DNA of 54,176 bases from Pseudolactococcus piscium (GTDB lineage: Bacteria > Bacillota > Bacilli > Lactobacillales > Streptococcaceae), in assembly GCF_002441695.1 (NCBI RefSeq), contig NZ_JXJW01000021.1, forward strand, positions 1 to 54,176, in the 5' to 3' direction. Position 1 is the stretch's first letter, and each line of letters starts with the position of its first letter. The position numbers and the translations under genes were made by a program. The notes under the pieces are model-generated. The model searched no databases, was not told where the DNA came from, and saw nothing but the letters and a program-made list of their open reading frames with translations. Shown here one piece after another: positions 7,457-16,357 of the stretch.

Positions 7457-8911
7457 ATGATAGCAGCAGAAGATGAGGAACAGCAAAAAGGCCTATTTGG
7501 CCTCGCCAAAGGATTTCCAACTATTTTAGGGACGGAATTTGCCGAGCGTTTCTCATATTATGGCATGAAAGCCATTCTACTTTACTATATTATTAATACA
7601 GCAGCACAAGGTGGACTAGGGCTACCACGGGCTGATGGTGTCGCAATTTCTTCTTTATATGGGGCACTTATTTATATGTCAACCATTTTAGGTGGGTGGC
7701 TATCAGACAGAATCTTTGGGGCTTCAAAGATTGTGATTATTGGTGGTGTCTTTATTTTAGCGGGTCATATTGTCCTTTCGCTACCTTTTGGTGAAATCAG
7801 TTTACTGATCTCACTTGCCCTATTGATTATTGGCACAGGGATGCTAAAACCTAATGTGTCTACTTTAGTCGGTAGTGTGGTCAAGGATGAAAAAGATGCT
7901 GATGTCGCCTTTTCAATCTTTTATGTCGCCATCAATATAGGTAGTTTTCTATCACCAGCTTTGGTTTCCGCCTTACAAATTCGCTACGGTTTCCACGTTG
8001 CTTTTTCAGCTGCCGCGATTGTAATGGGTCTCGGTCTCGCTATCTATACTTGGGGATATGCTAGATACTTGAGACATCAAATCGATGTTTCTGCTCCGAA
8101 TCCGATTTCAAAAGCAGAGCGGGGCAAAGTATGTTGGACAATTATTGGCCTGTGTCTACTAATTGGCGGCGCATTTTTCGCAAGTGTCATGACGCATACG
8201 TTTTCTGTTCAGTCCCTTTCAAAGGTGGTCACAGTTGCAGCAGTCTTGCTAACGATTTACTATTTTACACATATTTTAAGCAGTAAGCTTGTTACGTCTC
8301 CTGAAAAACGTAAGGTTGTCGCTTATATCCCTATCTTTCTATCAGGGGTTGCACTTTGGGCTGTAGAAGAAGGGGGCGGCACGATTGTGGCAGAGTTTGT
8401 GACGCGGTCTGACCATCATTTTATCGGCCTTAAAATTGCAGATGCCATGATCCAATCCGTCAATCCGTTTGTCGTCGTATTTGGTACAGCAGCTATGGCA
8501 GTCGTTTATAAGATGTTTGCAGACAAGTTACCCAACTTGTTTCAACGGTATGCGATTGGGATTGCCTTAGTTGGGGTGAGTTATTTACTCTTGCTACAAC
8601 CTGCTATGACTGGACGTGGGTTCTCAGCAAACTGGATTGTCCTATCTCTAACCGTTGTCGCCTTTGGTGAAGTATTAATTTCACCAATTTCACTGGCAGT
8701 AACCAATCGATTAGCACCAAAAGCATTTGAGTCACAGATGATGGCTATCTGGTTTTTATCTAATTCAGTTGGTCAAGGGATCAATGCCAGTTTATCAGGC
8801 TTTTATCTGAAGCATACGACACTTTATTTCGGTATCTATGCGGCAGTACCCATTTTATTTGCAGTTGGCTTGCTTTTTGGTGCCAAGAAGTTGACTGCCA
8901 TGATTGCTTAA
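7457..8911 (+). CDS. dtpT: proton-dependent di-/tripeptide transporter (POT/PTR family)
   Basis: 484 residues with about 12-14 membrane helices. The POT signature EFAERFSYYGMKAILLYY (residues about 24-41) contains the ExxER-type proton-coupling motif. GGWLSDRIFGA and the FYVAINIGSFLSP block are also diagnostic. It imports di- and tripeptides with protons, central to nitrogen supply in amino-acid-auxotrophic lactic acid bacteria. The lactococcal DtpT is of similar size. AAGGGAGA precedes ATG 7457. It is monocistronic and converges on mnmE through a shared terminator. Confidence 0.93.
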   Translation: MIAAEDEEQQKGLFGLAKGFPTILGTEFAERFSYYGMKAILLYYIINTAAQGGLGLPRADGVAISSLYGALIYMSTILGGWLSDRIFGASKIVIIGGVFILAGHIVLSLPFGEISLLISLALLIIGTGMLKPNVSTLVGSVVKDEKDADVAFSIFYVAINIGSFLSPALVSALQIRYGFHVAFSAAAIVMGLGLAIYTWGYARYLRHQIDVSAPNPISKAERGKVCWTIIGLCLLIGGAFFASVMTHTFSVQSLSKVVTVAAVLLTIYYFTHILSSKLVTSPEKRKVVAYIPIFLSGVALWAVEEGGGTIVAEFVTRSDHHFIGLKIADAMIQSVNPFVVVFGTAAMAVVYKMFADKLPNLFQRYAIGIALVGVSYLLLLQPAMTGRGFSANWIVLSLTVVAFGEVLISPISLAVTNRLAPKAFESQMMAIWFLSNSVGQGINASLSGFYLKHTTLYFGIYAAVPILFAVGLLFGAKKLTAMIA

Positions 8912-8970
8912 GTATGTACTTCTTGCACGCTGAGGTTATCTTAACGTGTATTACCAAACAGATGCAAAAA

Positions 8971-9010
8971 AGCAAAGTAGACTGATAGAGCGTCTACTTT
9001 GCTTTTTTTT
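8971..9010. terminator. bidirectional terminator between dtpT and mnmE
   Basis: AGCAAAGTAGAC (8971-8982) pairs perfectly with GTCTACTTTGCT (8992-9003), flanked by A's on the left and eight T's on the right, so it can act on both strands. Confidence 0.9.
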
Positions 9011-9014
9011 AGAC

Positions 9015-10382
9015 TTATTTTCCAAGACAGAATTGGCTAAATAATTGGGTGATTAATTCATCCGGTGCAGCATCTCCAGTGATTTCACCAAGAATTTCCC
9101 AAGTACGGGTCATATCAACTTGAACAAGATCGACAGGCATCCCGTTATCAAGACCAGTATTTACAGCATCTAGCGCCTCCAGTGCTTGCTCAATCAAGGC
9201 GATATGGCGAGAATTTGAGAGGTAGGTGGCATCTTGCTCAACAAGGCCAGCATTTTCAAAGAAGAGGTCATTTATCTTATCCTCTATCTTATCGATGTTG
9301 GTATCCTCTAGTACCGAAATCTTGATGACACCTTCTGGTAAGCTGTCCAGCTCAATCTTTTCAGGTAAGTCTGTTTTATTGAGTAAGATGATTCGGTTGC
9401 TATCTGCGCTGAGGGTTAACAACTGTTCATCCTGAGGTGTCAGCGCTTCATTTGCATTCAAGACAAGTAAGACTAAATCAGCCTCTTTTAGCGCTTTATG
9501 AGAGCGTTCTACACCAATCTTCTCGACGATATCATCCGTTTCACGAATACCAGCAGTATCGACAAGCTTCAAGGGAACACCGTTAATATTTACATACTCT
9601 TCGATGACATCGCGCGTGGTCCCCGCAACATCAGTAACGATGGCCTTATCTTCACGTAGCAAGTGATTAAGTAGGCTTGATTTTCCGACGTTTGGTCGAC
9701 CGATGATGGCCGTGGATAAGCCTTCTCGAAGAATTTTACCTCGTTTAGCAGTTTTTAATAAGTTATCCAGCAGTGTTCTGAAATCGGCCGTTTTTTCACG
9801 CAAGAGTTTTGTTGTGAGTTCCTCAACATCATCATACTCAGGATAGTCGATATTGACCTCGACTTGGGCCAGTGTTTCCAGAATATTTTGTCGTGTATTG
9901 TTGATCAAAGTAGATAGACTACCATCTAGCTGTTGGACAGCAATCGTCATCGCCTGATCGGTTTTGGCACGGATGAGATCCATGACAGCCTCAGCCTGTG
10001 ATAGGTCCATCCGACCATTTAAGAAGGCACGCTTTGTAAACTCGCCTGGTTCAGCCATTCTTGCACCATTCCGGAGTAAGAGTTGGAGGATTTCGTTCAT
10101 GACAGCAATCCCACCATGCGTGTTAATCTCAACGACATCTTCGCGCGTGAAGGTTTTTGGTGCCTTCATAACACCCACCATGACTTCATCAAGCGTGCGT
10201 GTTTCTTCTTTGATATGGCCATAGTTCAAGGTGTGACTATCGCATAAGCTCAGATTTTTTCCAGTAAATACCTTGTCTGCGATCGTAATCGCATCTTGTC
10301 CAGAAAGTCGGACGATACCGATAGCGCCCTCACCAAGTGGTGTCGAGATTGCAGCAATCGTATCAAATTCTTTAGTTATCAT
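9015..10382 (-). CDS. mnmE: tRNA modification GTPase MnmE
   Basis: 455 residues. The N-terminal formyl-THF-binding domain is followed by a helical domain ([20 protein letters not shown]). An inserted G domain carries GRPNVGKSS (about residue 227), [12 protein letters not shown] and NKTD, and the protein ends in the essential FCLGK with C452. With MnmG it places the aminomethyl-type group on U34 of several tRNAs. An upstream open frame extends 38 codons but lacks family similarity. I chose ATG 10382. It has AGGAGG only 1 base before it and a TAAAAT hexamer 7 bases before it, so the mRNA may be leaderless. Confidence 0.97.
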   Translation of the reverse strand: MITKEFDTIAAISTPLGEGAIGIVRLSGQDAITIADKVFTGKNLSLCDSHTLNYGHIKEETRTLDEVMVGVMKAPKTFTREDVVEINTHGGIAVMNEILQLLLRNGARMAEPGEFTKRAFLNGRMDLSQAEAVMDLIRAKTDQAMTIAVQQLDGSLSTLINNTRQNILETLAQVEVNIDYPEYDDVEELTTKLLREKTADFRTLLDNLLKTAKRGKILREGLSTAIIGRPNVGKSSLLNHLLREDKAIVTDVAGTTRDVIEEYVNINGVPLKLVDTAGIRETDDIVEKIGVERSHKALKEADLVLLVLNANEALTPQDEQLLTLSADSNRIILLNKTDLPEKIELDSLPEGVIKISVLEDTNIDKIEDKINDLFFENAGLVEQDATYLSNSRHIALIEQALEALDAVNTGLDNGMPVDLVQVDMTRTWEILGEITGDAAPDELITQLFSQFCLGK

Positions 10383-10389
10383 ACCTCCT

Positions 10390-10418
10390 ATTTTAGCGCA
10401 AAAAGAGGCAAACAGCAA
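10390..10418 (-). promoter_or_regulatory. promoter of mnmE, near-leaderless
   Basis: On the minus strand TTGCTG (10418-10413), a 17-bp spacer, and TAAAAT (10395-10390) form a good promoter. Only the 7 bases AGGAGGT separate the -10 from ATG 10382. Start of transcription would fall inside or next to that sequence, so the apparent Shine-Dalgarno may be largely absent from the mRNA. Confidence 0.6.
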
Positions 10419-10436
10419 TGACGCCGTATCAGGATT

Positions 10437-10473
10437 AAAAATACCGTAGAGATGGTTGTCCCTACGGTATTTT
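10437..10473 (-). terminator. terminator of the diacetyl reductase gene
   Basis: ATACCGTAG (10441-10449) pairs with CTACGGTAT (10462-10470), extended by A-T pairs on both sides. The T-tail is on the minus strand, 33 bases after the stop codon of the minus-strand gene. It lies upstream of the mnmE promoter and inside the non-coding stretch. Confidence 0.8.
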
Positions 10474-10505
10474 GTGTATAACAAGTGAATAGCCAAATGC
10501 GAGTA

Positions 10506-11315
<810 letters not shown>

Positions 11316-11331
11316 TTATTTAACAAGGTTA

Positions 11332-11349
11332 TTGTACAACAATATACAA
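11332..11349 (-). promoter_or_regulatory. Rex-like operator upstream of butA
   Basis: TTGTACAACAATATACAA reads TTGTA-N8-TACAA. This has the geometry of the Rex site TTGTG-N8-CACAA with one symmetrical change per arm. Rex senses NADH/NAD+ in Firmicutes and often controls fermentation genes, so control of butA is plausible. Affinity cannot be judged from the sequence. Confidence 0.4.
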
Positions 11350-11400
11350 AAAAAATGTTAATCAAACTGTAATTATTTACTAATAATTGTTTTATTTTAC

Positions 11401-11532
11401 AAAATAGGACAAACTATAGGACTAAAAAGTTGGCCATATGCAAAGTTAAAGGGACTTCTGATCTCTTGATAATTAGGCGATTAAACATAAAATCATACGT
11501 GGATATACTAATTTTCAAATATGTCCTATTTT
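11401..11532. repeat. 132-bp stretch bounded by an 11-bp perfect inverted repeat, within a gene-free region
   Basis: The 567-base gap between the divergent butA and flavin operon (11295-11861) has no convincing open reading frame. Within it AAAATAGGACA (11401-11411) is repeated inverted as TGTCCTATTTT (11522-11532). TAGGAC also recurs at 11416-11421. It could be a decayed miniature transposable element or paired regulator sites. A TATAAT at 11703-11708 has no matching downstream gene at the right distance. Confidence 0.35.
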
Positions 11533-11760
11533 TTCCTCAGAACAAGTTATCTCTATTCTGAGTATTTAGACAGACTATGTTTTCCTATTTAGTTGCTTAA
11601 ATTGGGTATATGGATAAGATGAAACGCTATTGATAAACACATGATCTGGCTGTTAATATTTGAATTTCGTTGTCATTGGATCAACTTTGCAATACAACCA
11701 CTGTATAATATGCGTAATTAAGCTATTCATAGATTTACCTCACCCCCCTTTTCACTTAAC

Positions 11761-11776
11761 GTTTACACTTGTAAAC
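11761..11776 (+). promoter_or_regulatory. cop box (TACANNTGTA) upstream of the flavin redox operon
   Basis: GTTTACACTTGTAAAC has 7-bp perfect arms around CT and contains TACACTTGTA, an exact match to the TACANNTGTA cop box bound by the lactococcal copper repressor CopR. It lies 28 bases before an extended -10 (TGTTATACT, 11804-11812), about 100 bases before the first gene of the operon. Confidence 0.6.
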
Positions 11777-11861
11777 AAATTATTTTACTTTGAGAATGGC
11801 CAATGTTATACTGTTGAGTATAAACAGTAGTAAAAAAAAATTAGAAATAGGTGGTAATAAC

Positions 11862-12413
11862 ATGTTGAAAATCGGGATTATTCTGAGTAGTGTACGTAAA
11901 GAACGAAATGGGTTAGCTGTGGCTAATTGGGCAGTTGAAAAGTCACAAGCATTTAGTGACAAAGAGAAAGTTACGTTTGAGCTGGTAGACTTAGCTAGCT
12001 ATGACCTGCCATTCCTAGGTGCCGAAACCTCTTCTGAACAAGCTAAAGAAATTCAAAGATGGTCAGAAAAAATTGACTCATTTGATGGCTATATATTCAT
12101 CACTGCTGAATATAACCATGGTGTAACGGGAGCATTTAAAAATGCATTAGATTTCTTAAAGCCTGAATTTAAAAACAAGGCAGTTGCTTTTGTTGGATAC
12201 GGTGGGGTAGGTGCTGCCCGTTCAATAGAAAATTTAAGAGTCATCGTGGCCGAGTTAGGTCTCGCATCTACACAACGTAATGTCAATTTGTCTCTAATGA
12301 CAGATTTTGAAAAAATGTCAATTTTTAAACCGGCATCGTTTCATGATTCTGAAATAAAAGAACTTCTTGAACAGCTTATTTCTTGGAGTACTGCACTAAA
12401 AACGATACGATAA
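11862..12413 (+). CDS. NAD(P)H-dependent FMN reductase (flavodoxin-like)
   Basis: 183 residues, flavodoxin-like fold. The N-terminal phosphate loop GIILSSVRKERNG (residues about 4-16) binds FMN phosphate. The block TAEYNHGVTGAFKNALDFL is the conserved P/E-Y-N...K-N-A-x-D motif of the NADPH-dependent FMN reductase family. It supplies reduced FMN or reduces quinones and other acceptors. It probably feeds the luciferase-like monooxygenase 24 bases downstream. The start at 11862 is supported by AGGTGG 8 bases before it; an in-frame upstream ATG at 11790 overlaps the promoter. Confidence 0.85.
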   Translation: MLKIGIILSSVRKERNGLAVANWAVEKSQAFSDKEKVTFELVDLASYDLPFLGAETSSEQAKEIQRWSEKIDSFDGYIFITAEYNHGVTGAFKNALDFLKPEFKNKAVAFVGYGGVGAARSIENLRVIVAELGLASTQRNVNLSLMTDFEKMSIFKPASFHDSEIKELLEQLISWSTALKTIR

Positions 12414-12437
12414 AACTATAATGGTAAAAAAGGATGT

Positions 12438-13520
12438 ATGACTATGCCAATACAAAATAACTTTGTTAAAAAGATTGATACAAAAAAGGGGATTGAATTT
12501 GGTATCTACTCTCTTGGGGATTTAATGGCTAATCCGCATAATAATGACTCTTTATCAGAAAAACAAAGACTCAATGAGTTTATTGAAATTGCAAAAATGG
12601 CGGAACAAGCAGGGATTGATGTTTTTGATCTTGGAGAAAGCCATCAAGAGTATTTTGTCTCACAGGCACAAAGTGTGATTTTAGCGTCAATTGTTCAAGC
12701 GACAAAGAAAATTAAACTCGTATCGGCTGCCTCATTAATTAGTATCCATGACCCGGTTAGAATCTGGGAAGATTTTGCGACGCTTGATCTCTTAAGTGAT
12801 GGTCGGGTTGAGCTAGTCGGAGGGAGAGCTTCTCGTGTAGGTGCATTCGACCTTTTTGGGATAGATTTGCAAAATTACGAGGATATATTTAACGAAAAAT
12901 TTGAATTACTACAGTTACTTAATCGTGAGGAGTATGTCACCTGGAATGGCAAGTACAGATCTCCCTTGAATAACGTTCGTGTGTTGCCTCGACCAGAAAG
13001 TGATCATCTGCAAATTTGGCGTGCTGTTGGCGGCCCCGCATCCAGTGCAATAGCTGCTGGATCCACTGGCACACCGATGGTCTTAGCACATTTAAGCGGC
13101 CCTACCTCTTATTATAAACGCACGATTGACCTTTATAGAAATGCTGCGCAACAAAATGGATATGATCCAAAAACGTTGCCTATCACAACAGCAGGATTCT
13201 TTTATACGGCACAAACGACACAACAAGCGCTACAAGAATATTACCCGCACATTTCTTCTGGTTTTAAGCTATCAAATGGACAAGATTTCCCTAAACAAAA
13301 TTTTGCACAAGCAACAGATCCAGACAGTATCATTAATGTTGGTGATCCAGAGTTGATTATCGAAAAACTGGTGCACCAACATGAACAGTTTGGTATGCAA
13401 CGTTATATGGCGCAAATAGATTTTGGCGGTGTCCCTATTGATAACATCAAGCGGAATATAGACATAATTGGGACTAAAATATTACCCGAAGTAAAGCGGA
13501 GGACAAGCCTTAAATCATGA
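12438..13520 (+). CDS. luciferase-like flavin-dependent monooxygenase (LLM class)
   Basis: 360 residues forming a bacterial-luciferase-type TIM barrel. Recognisable parts are IEFGIYSLGDLM, AEQAGIDVFDLGESHQEYFVSQAQ, HDPVRIWEDFATLDLLSDGRVELVGGRAS and GPASSAIAAG. The last resembles the FMN-phosphate-binding region. These features fit the LLM subgroup of SP_0267/Atu2307 type, whose members often sit beside FMN reductases. The substrate is unknown. The genes on both sides encode FMN reductases and the downstream one overlaps by 4 bases (ATGA). AAAAAGGA lies just before ATG 12438; ATG 12444 is an alternative. Confidence 0.87.
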   Translation: MTMPIQNNFVKKIDTKKGIEFGIYSLGDLMANPHNNDSLSEKQRLNEFIEIAKMAEQAGIDVFDLGESHQEYFVSQAQSVILASIVQATKKIKLVSAASLISIHDPVRIWEDFATLDLLSDGRVELVGGRASRVGAFDLFGIDLQNYEDIFNEKFELLQLLNREEYVTWNGKYRSPLNNVRVLPRPESDHLQIWRAVGGPASSAIAAGSTGTPMVLAHLSGPTSYYKRTIDLYRNAAQQNGYDPKTLPITTAGFFYTAQTTQQALQEYYPHISSGFKLSNGQDFPKQNFAQATDPDSIINVGDPELIIEKLVHQHEQFGMQRYMAQIDFGGVPIDNIKRNIDIIGTKILPEVKRRTSLKS

Positions 13521-14086
13521 AATATCTTTTATTAAATGGGTCTATAGTGGGCAAAAAAACTCGGACCATGCTTGATACGTTTAGCGTGTATTTAGAAAAT
13601 CAAGTTCTTGATAATGACCGAATTGAGCTGATCGACTTGCGTAATCAACAAATAAATTTTAGTGATGGGCGTAACTGGCAAGATAATCAAGGTGATACGC
13701 TTGAGGTGCTTCAAAAAATAATGGCTGCTGATGTTATTATCTTAGGAGTCCCTACCTATCAAGCGGCTATTCCAGCACCTTTGAAGAATCTTTTTGATTT
13801 ATTACCAGAGGGTGCTTTTTATCAAAAAACCGTCGGGTTTCTTGTATCAGCTGGGACAGCAAAACATTTCTTAGTAATGGAGTTTCAGTTAAAACCAATT
13901 TTAAGTTTTATGAAAGCAAATACGCTGTCTAATTATGTTTTTGCACAAGACTCAGATTTCAACGGCTCTAAAATCGATAGTGATGCGATACGCATGAGGT
14001 TGGCAAGTTATGCAGAGGATGTAAAAGTCATCTCAGAAACATATAGCAATCAAATTAAAAAACAAGAAAATAGTTATGGATTTTAA
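13517..14086 (+). CDS. NADPH-dependent FMN reductase, second copy in the operon
   Basis: 189 residues, flavodoxin-like. The N-terminus LLNGSIVGKKTRTMLD has the GS-x-R/K-T-type phosphate loop. VIILGVPTYQAAIPAPLKNLFDLLPEGAF is the FMN-isoalloxazine loop of SsuE-like reductases (P-T/V-Y...P-x-x-L-K-N). It differs clearly from the first reductase of the operon, so this is a partner pair rather than a duplication. Translation is coupled to the LLM gene by the ATGA overlap. It is the last gene before a strong terminator. Confidence 0.83.
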   Translation: MKYLLLNGSIVGKKTRTMLDTFSVYLENQVLDNDRIELIDLRNQQINFSDGRNWQDNQGDTLEVLQKIMAADVIILGVPTYQAAIPAPLKNLFDLLPEGAFYQKTVGFLVSAGTAKHFLVMEFQLKPILSFMKANTLSNYVFAQDSDFNGSKIDSDAIRMRLASYAEDVKVISETYSNQIKKQENSYGF

Positions 14087-14135
14087 AAGTAGTTGTGCTG
14101 TAAAAAATGTAGTTATTTGAGGCACATCTCAGTCA

Positions 14136-14184
14136 AAAACCACCATTTTATAGAGAAACTCTCTATAAAATGGTGGTTTTTTTT
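14136..14184 (+). terminator. strong terminator of the flavin operon
   Basis: A perfect 20-bp stem (14136-14155 with 14161-14180) with a 5-base loop AAACT is followed by eight T's. It is one of the longest hairpins in the window. Confidence 0.93.
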
Positions 14185-14238
14185 AGTTATACAAACTGTT
14201 TAAATAAAGTGTGGGATAACAACTGGCTACGATAATAA

Positions 14239-14294
14239 TTGACAAGCTGACTTTAAACATGTTATGATAAAATAAAAATAAACCGACCGTCGGT
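14239..14294 (+). promoter_or_regulatory. promoter and TetR operator of the efflux operon
   Basis: TTGACA (14239-14244), an 18-bp spacer, and TATGAT (14263-14268) preceded by TG make a strong promoter. The perfect palindrome ACCGACCGTCGGT (14282-14294) lies 13 bases after the -10, covering the start of transcription and reaching almost to the ribosome site. This is the usual place for a TetR autorepression operator. Confidence 0.75.
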
Positions 14295-14309
14295 ACAAAA
14301 AGGAGTAGC

Positions 14310-14954
14310 ATGAAATCAAAAAAAGGTGAAATAAGGCTGCATGAGATTTTAGATGCAGGTGAGCAGTTGTTTAGCCAAAAAGGATATGATGAGACAACGA
14401 TTAATGACGTCTTATCACGAGTTGATATCGGAAAGGGGACATTTTACCACTATTTTGATTCCAAGCTATCACTTATGACACGTATAATTGAACGCATGAT
14501 GGCACAACTTGCTCAGATGGTGACTGACATTGCTAACGATTCCAGTTTAGCAGCTCATGACAAAATGACACAGGTATTATTGCAGCTGAATCAATCCGGC
14601 AGCCAAGCCCATGGTATGATTGAGGGGCAATCGGCACCTCAAAATGCAATCCTGCATCAGGCTGGTATTGTGGCATCCGTGCACAGCATGACACCAATTC
14701 TAGCTAAAATCATCGAGCAAGGTATCGATGAGGGCGTCTATCATACTCCTTATCCGTTTGAGACAATCGAATTTATTCTTGCTAGCAATCAATTCTATTT
14801 TGATGTCAGCGCATTTGGCTGGCAGAAAGAGGAGATGTACCAAAAAGGAAAATCATTTATTCGTATCATGACCCTATCTCTTGGAGCCAAAGCAGGTAGT
14901 TTTGATTTTTTATTGCCCTTTTTCGAAGCTCAGGTTAACAAGGAGATGTCATGA
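14310..14954 (+). CDS. TetR/AcrR family transcriptional repressor
   Basis: 214 residues. The N-terminal TetR HTH is clear: LHEILDAGEQLFSQKGYDETTINDVLSRVDIGKGTFYHYFDSK (about residues 10-52, quoted in part by motif: GYDETTINDV and KGTFYHYF). The C-terminal ligand domain is unassigned. AAAAGGAG precedes ATG 14310. The palindrome at 14282-14294 directly upstream is the likely operator. The stop overlaps the start of the MFS gene (ATGA), so repressor and pump are translationally coupled and probably induced together by a pump substrate. Confidence 0.9.
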   Translation: MKSKKGEIRLHEILDAGEQLFSQKGYDETTINDVLSRVDIGKGTFYHYFDSKLSLMTRIIERMMAQLAQMVTDIANDSSLAAHDKMTQVLLQLNQSGSQAHGMIEGQSAPQNAILHQAGIVASVHSMTPILAKIIEQGIDEGVYHTPYPFETIEFILASNQFYFDVSAFGWQKEEMYQKGKSFIRIMTLSLGAKAGSFDFLLPFFEAQVNKEMS

Positions 14955-16225
14955 GTGCTTATCTAATTGAAAATAGTTCGCTCAAACAAATTCGAAAATC
15001 GATTGTTTCAAGTTTGGTTGGGCAACTTGGTTCTCAGTCTTTTAATTTTGCCTTAGGCTTGATGTTGTTAACCAAGACGGGGTCATCATTAAGTTTTGCC
15101 GCATCACAAGTCATCGGCCCAATCATCAGCCTGTTATTTGTGCCTATTGTTGGTCCCACTGTTGATAGACTAAGCAAAAAGCAGGTAATTGCGGTGTCAC
15201 AGATCGCTACGATTGGCGGTTTGATCGGGTATGCATTAAGCCTTCGATACTTTGCGGTTAACATCTTGCCACCGACCCTGATTTTGATCACGATTTTAGC
15301 AGTCTCAGATCAGTTTACCTTAACAGCCTACAATGCGGGCGCAAAAGGATTAGTGCTAGATGACCATCAGACCAAACTCAGAGGCTTACAGCAATCTGCG
15401 GCGGCTATTGGCCAGTTTATTGCACCGATACTGGGTGCAGCTCTCTACAGTGTCGTCCCCTTCACCTTATTTGTCATCATTGAAATAAGCTGTGAACTGG
15501 TAACACTAGGTATCGCTCTATCATTAAACTTCCAGCTCAATGTAGGCGTGGGAGAAAAGCAAATAGGTCAAGATGATTTATCATTTTCAGCTGGTCTAAC
15601 CTTTTTTAAAAAACAAAAGACCTTAATTTCGTTACTCGTTTTGGCCTTATTCATGAATTTTTGTGTGGGTGCCTTTACGATTGGGATCGCAAGTGTCTTG
15701 ATTACGAGCTTAAAATTTTCAGCGACGACTTATGGTTTTGTACAGTCTGCCTTTGTGTTCGGTAGTATGCTTTCGGGGCTTGTTATTTCTCAGGTGAAGG
15801 CTAGCAAGTATCCCTTGCAAAAGGTATGGGGTGCGATGATTGGTATTGCCTTGTGCTTGCTTGTATTTGGCGTTGTCCCCTTCATTTTTGAGAAATCAGT
15901 TTTGACGGCAGGCTTGATTATGCTGACTAGCTTCATACTTGCAGGTATTTCAAATTTAGTAAATGTCCCATTTTTTAGCTGGTTAGGTGAGCATATCCCA
16001 GAACAGATGCAAGGTCGTATATTTGGACTGGTCACAACATTTGCGACTGCGCTCACACCGATTAGTTTTGCTATTTTCGGTTGCTTATATGATGTGAGAA
16101 CACTGCCAACCCTCACGATGAATCTGTGGATTTTTTCCTGCTGTAGTCTAGGTGTTTTAAGTTTGTACGTCATTGGTAGAGTGATTTTGAAAATTGATTT
16201 GAAACATGTTACGATAGTTGACTAA
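14951..16225 (+). CDS. MFS transporter, probable drug/metabolite efflux pump
   Basis: 424 residues with about 12 hydrophobic helices. Early segments LLTKTGSSLSFAASQVIGPIISLLFVPIVG and VDRLSKKQVI place the conserved loop 2-3 motif (G-x-x-x-D-R/K) of the major facilitator superfamily. Overall it resembles the DHA3/macrolide-efflux-like group often paired with TetR regulators. The substrate is unknown. It starts within the stop codon of the tetR gene. No terminator was found directly after it; the next gene has its own promoter about 120 bases downstream. Confidence 0.85.
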   Translation: MSAYLIENSSLKQIRKSIVSSLVGQLGSQSFNFALGLMLLTKTGSSLSFAASQVIGPIISLLFVPIVGPTVDRLSKKQVIAVSQIATIGGLIGYALSLRYFAVNILPPTLILITILAVSDQFTLTAYNAGAKGLVLDDHQTKLRGLQQSAAAIGQFIAPILGAALYSVVPFTLFVIIEISCELVTLGIALSLNFQLNVGVGEKQIGQDDLSFSAGLTFFKKQKTLISLLVLALFMNFCVGAFTIGIASVLITSLKFSATTYGFVQSAFVFGSMLSGLVISQVKASKYPLQKVWGAMIGIALCLLVFGVVPFIFEKSVLTAGLIMLTSFILAGISNLVNVPFFSWLGEHIPEQMQGRIFGLVTTFATALTPISFAIFGCLYDVRTLPTLTMNLWIFSCCSLGVLSLYVIGRVILKIDLKHVTIVD

Positions 16226-16345
16226 GTTGTCTATTTAGGTGAGTAAGTCGTGCGCTAGCCTGCCTTCGTTTTAGTATTGATTTAGCACTATTTATAGGAA
16301 GTAGATAGAGGTGAAACTGAACTTTTAAAATACAAAAAATAAAGG

Positions 16346-16351
16346 TAAAAT
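16346..16351 (+). promoter_or_regulatory. -10 for leaderless isochorismatase-family gene
   Basis: TAAAAT at 16346-16351 is followed by AGAGCT and ATG 16358, the same 6-base spacing seen at recG, polA and argR. No -35 or extended -10 is visible, so support is weaker than for the others. Confidence 0.45.
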
Positions 16352-16357
16352 AGAGCT

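Noticed and set aside
10383-10496. 38-codon N-terminal extension of MnmE
   Set aside because: MnmE family proteins start near [15 protein letters not shown]; the extension covers the terminator and promoter.
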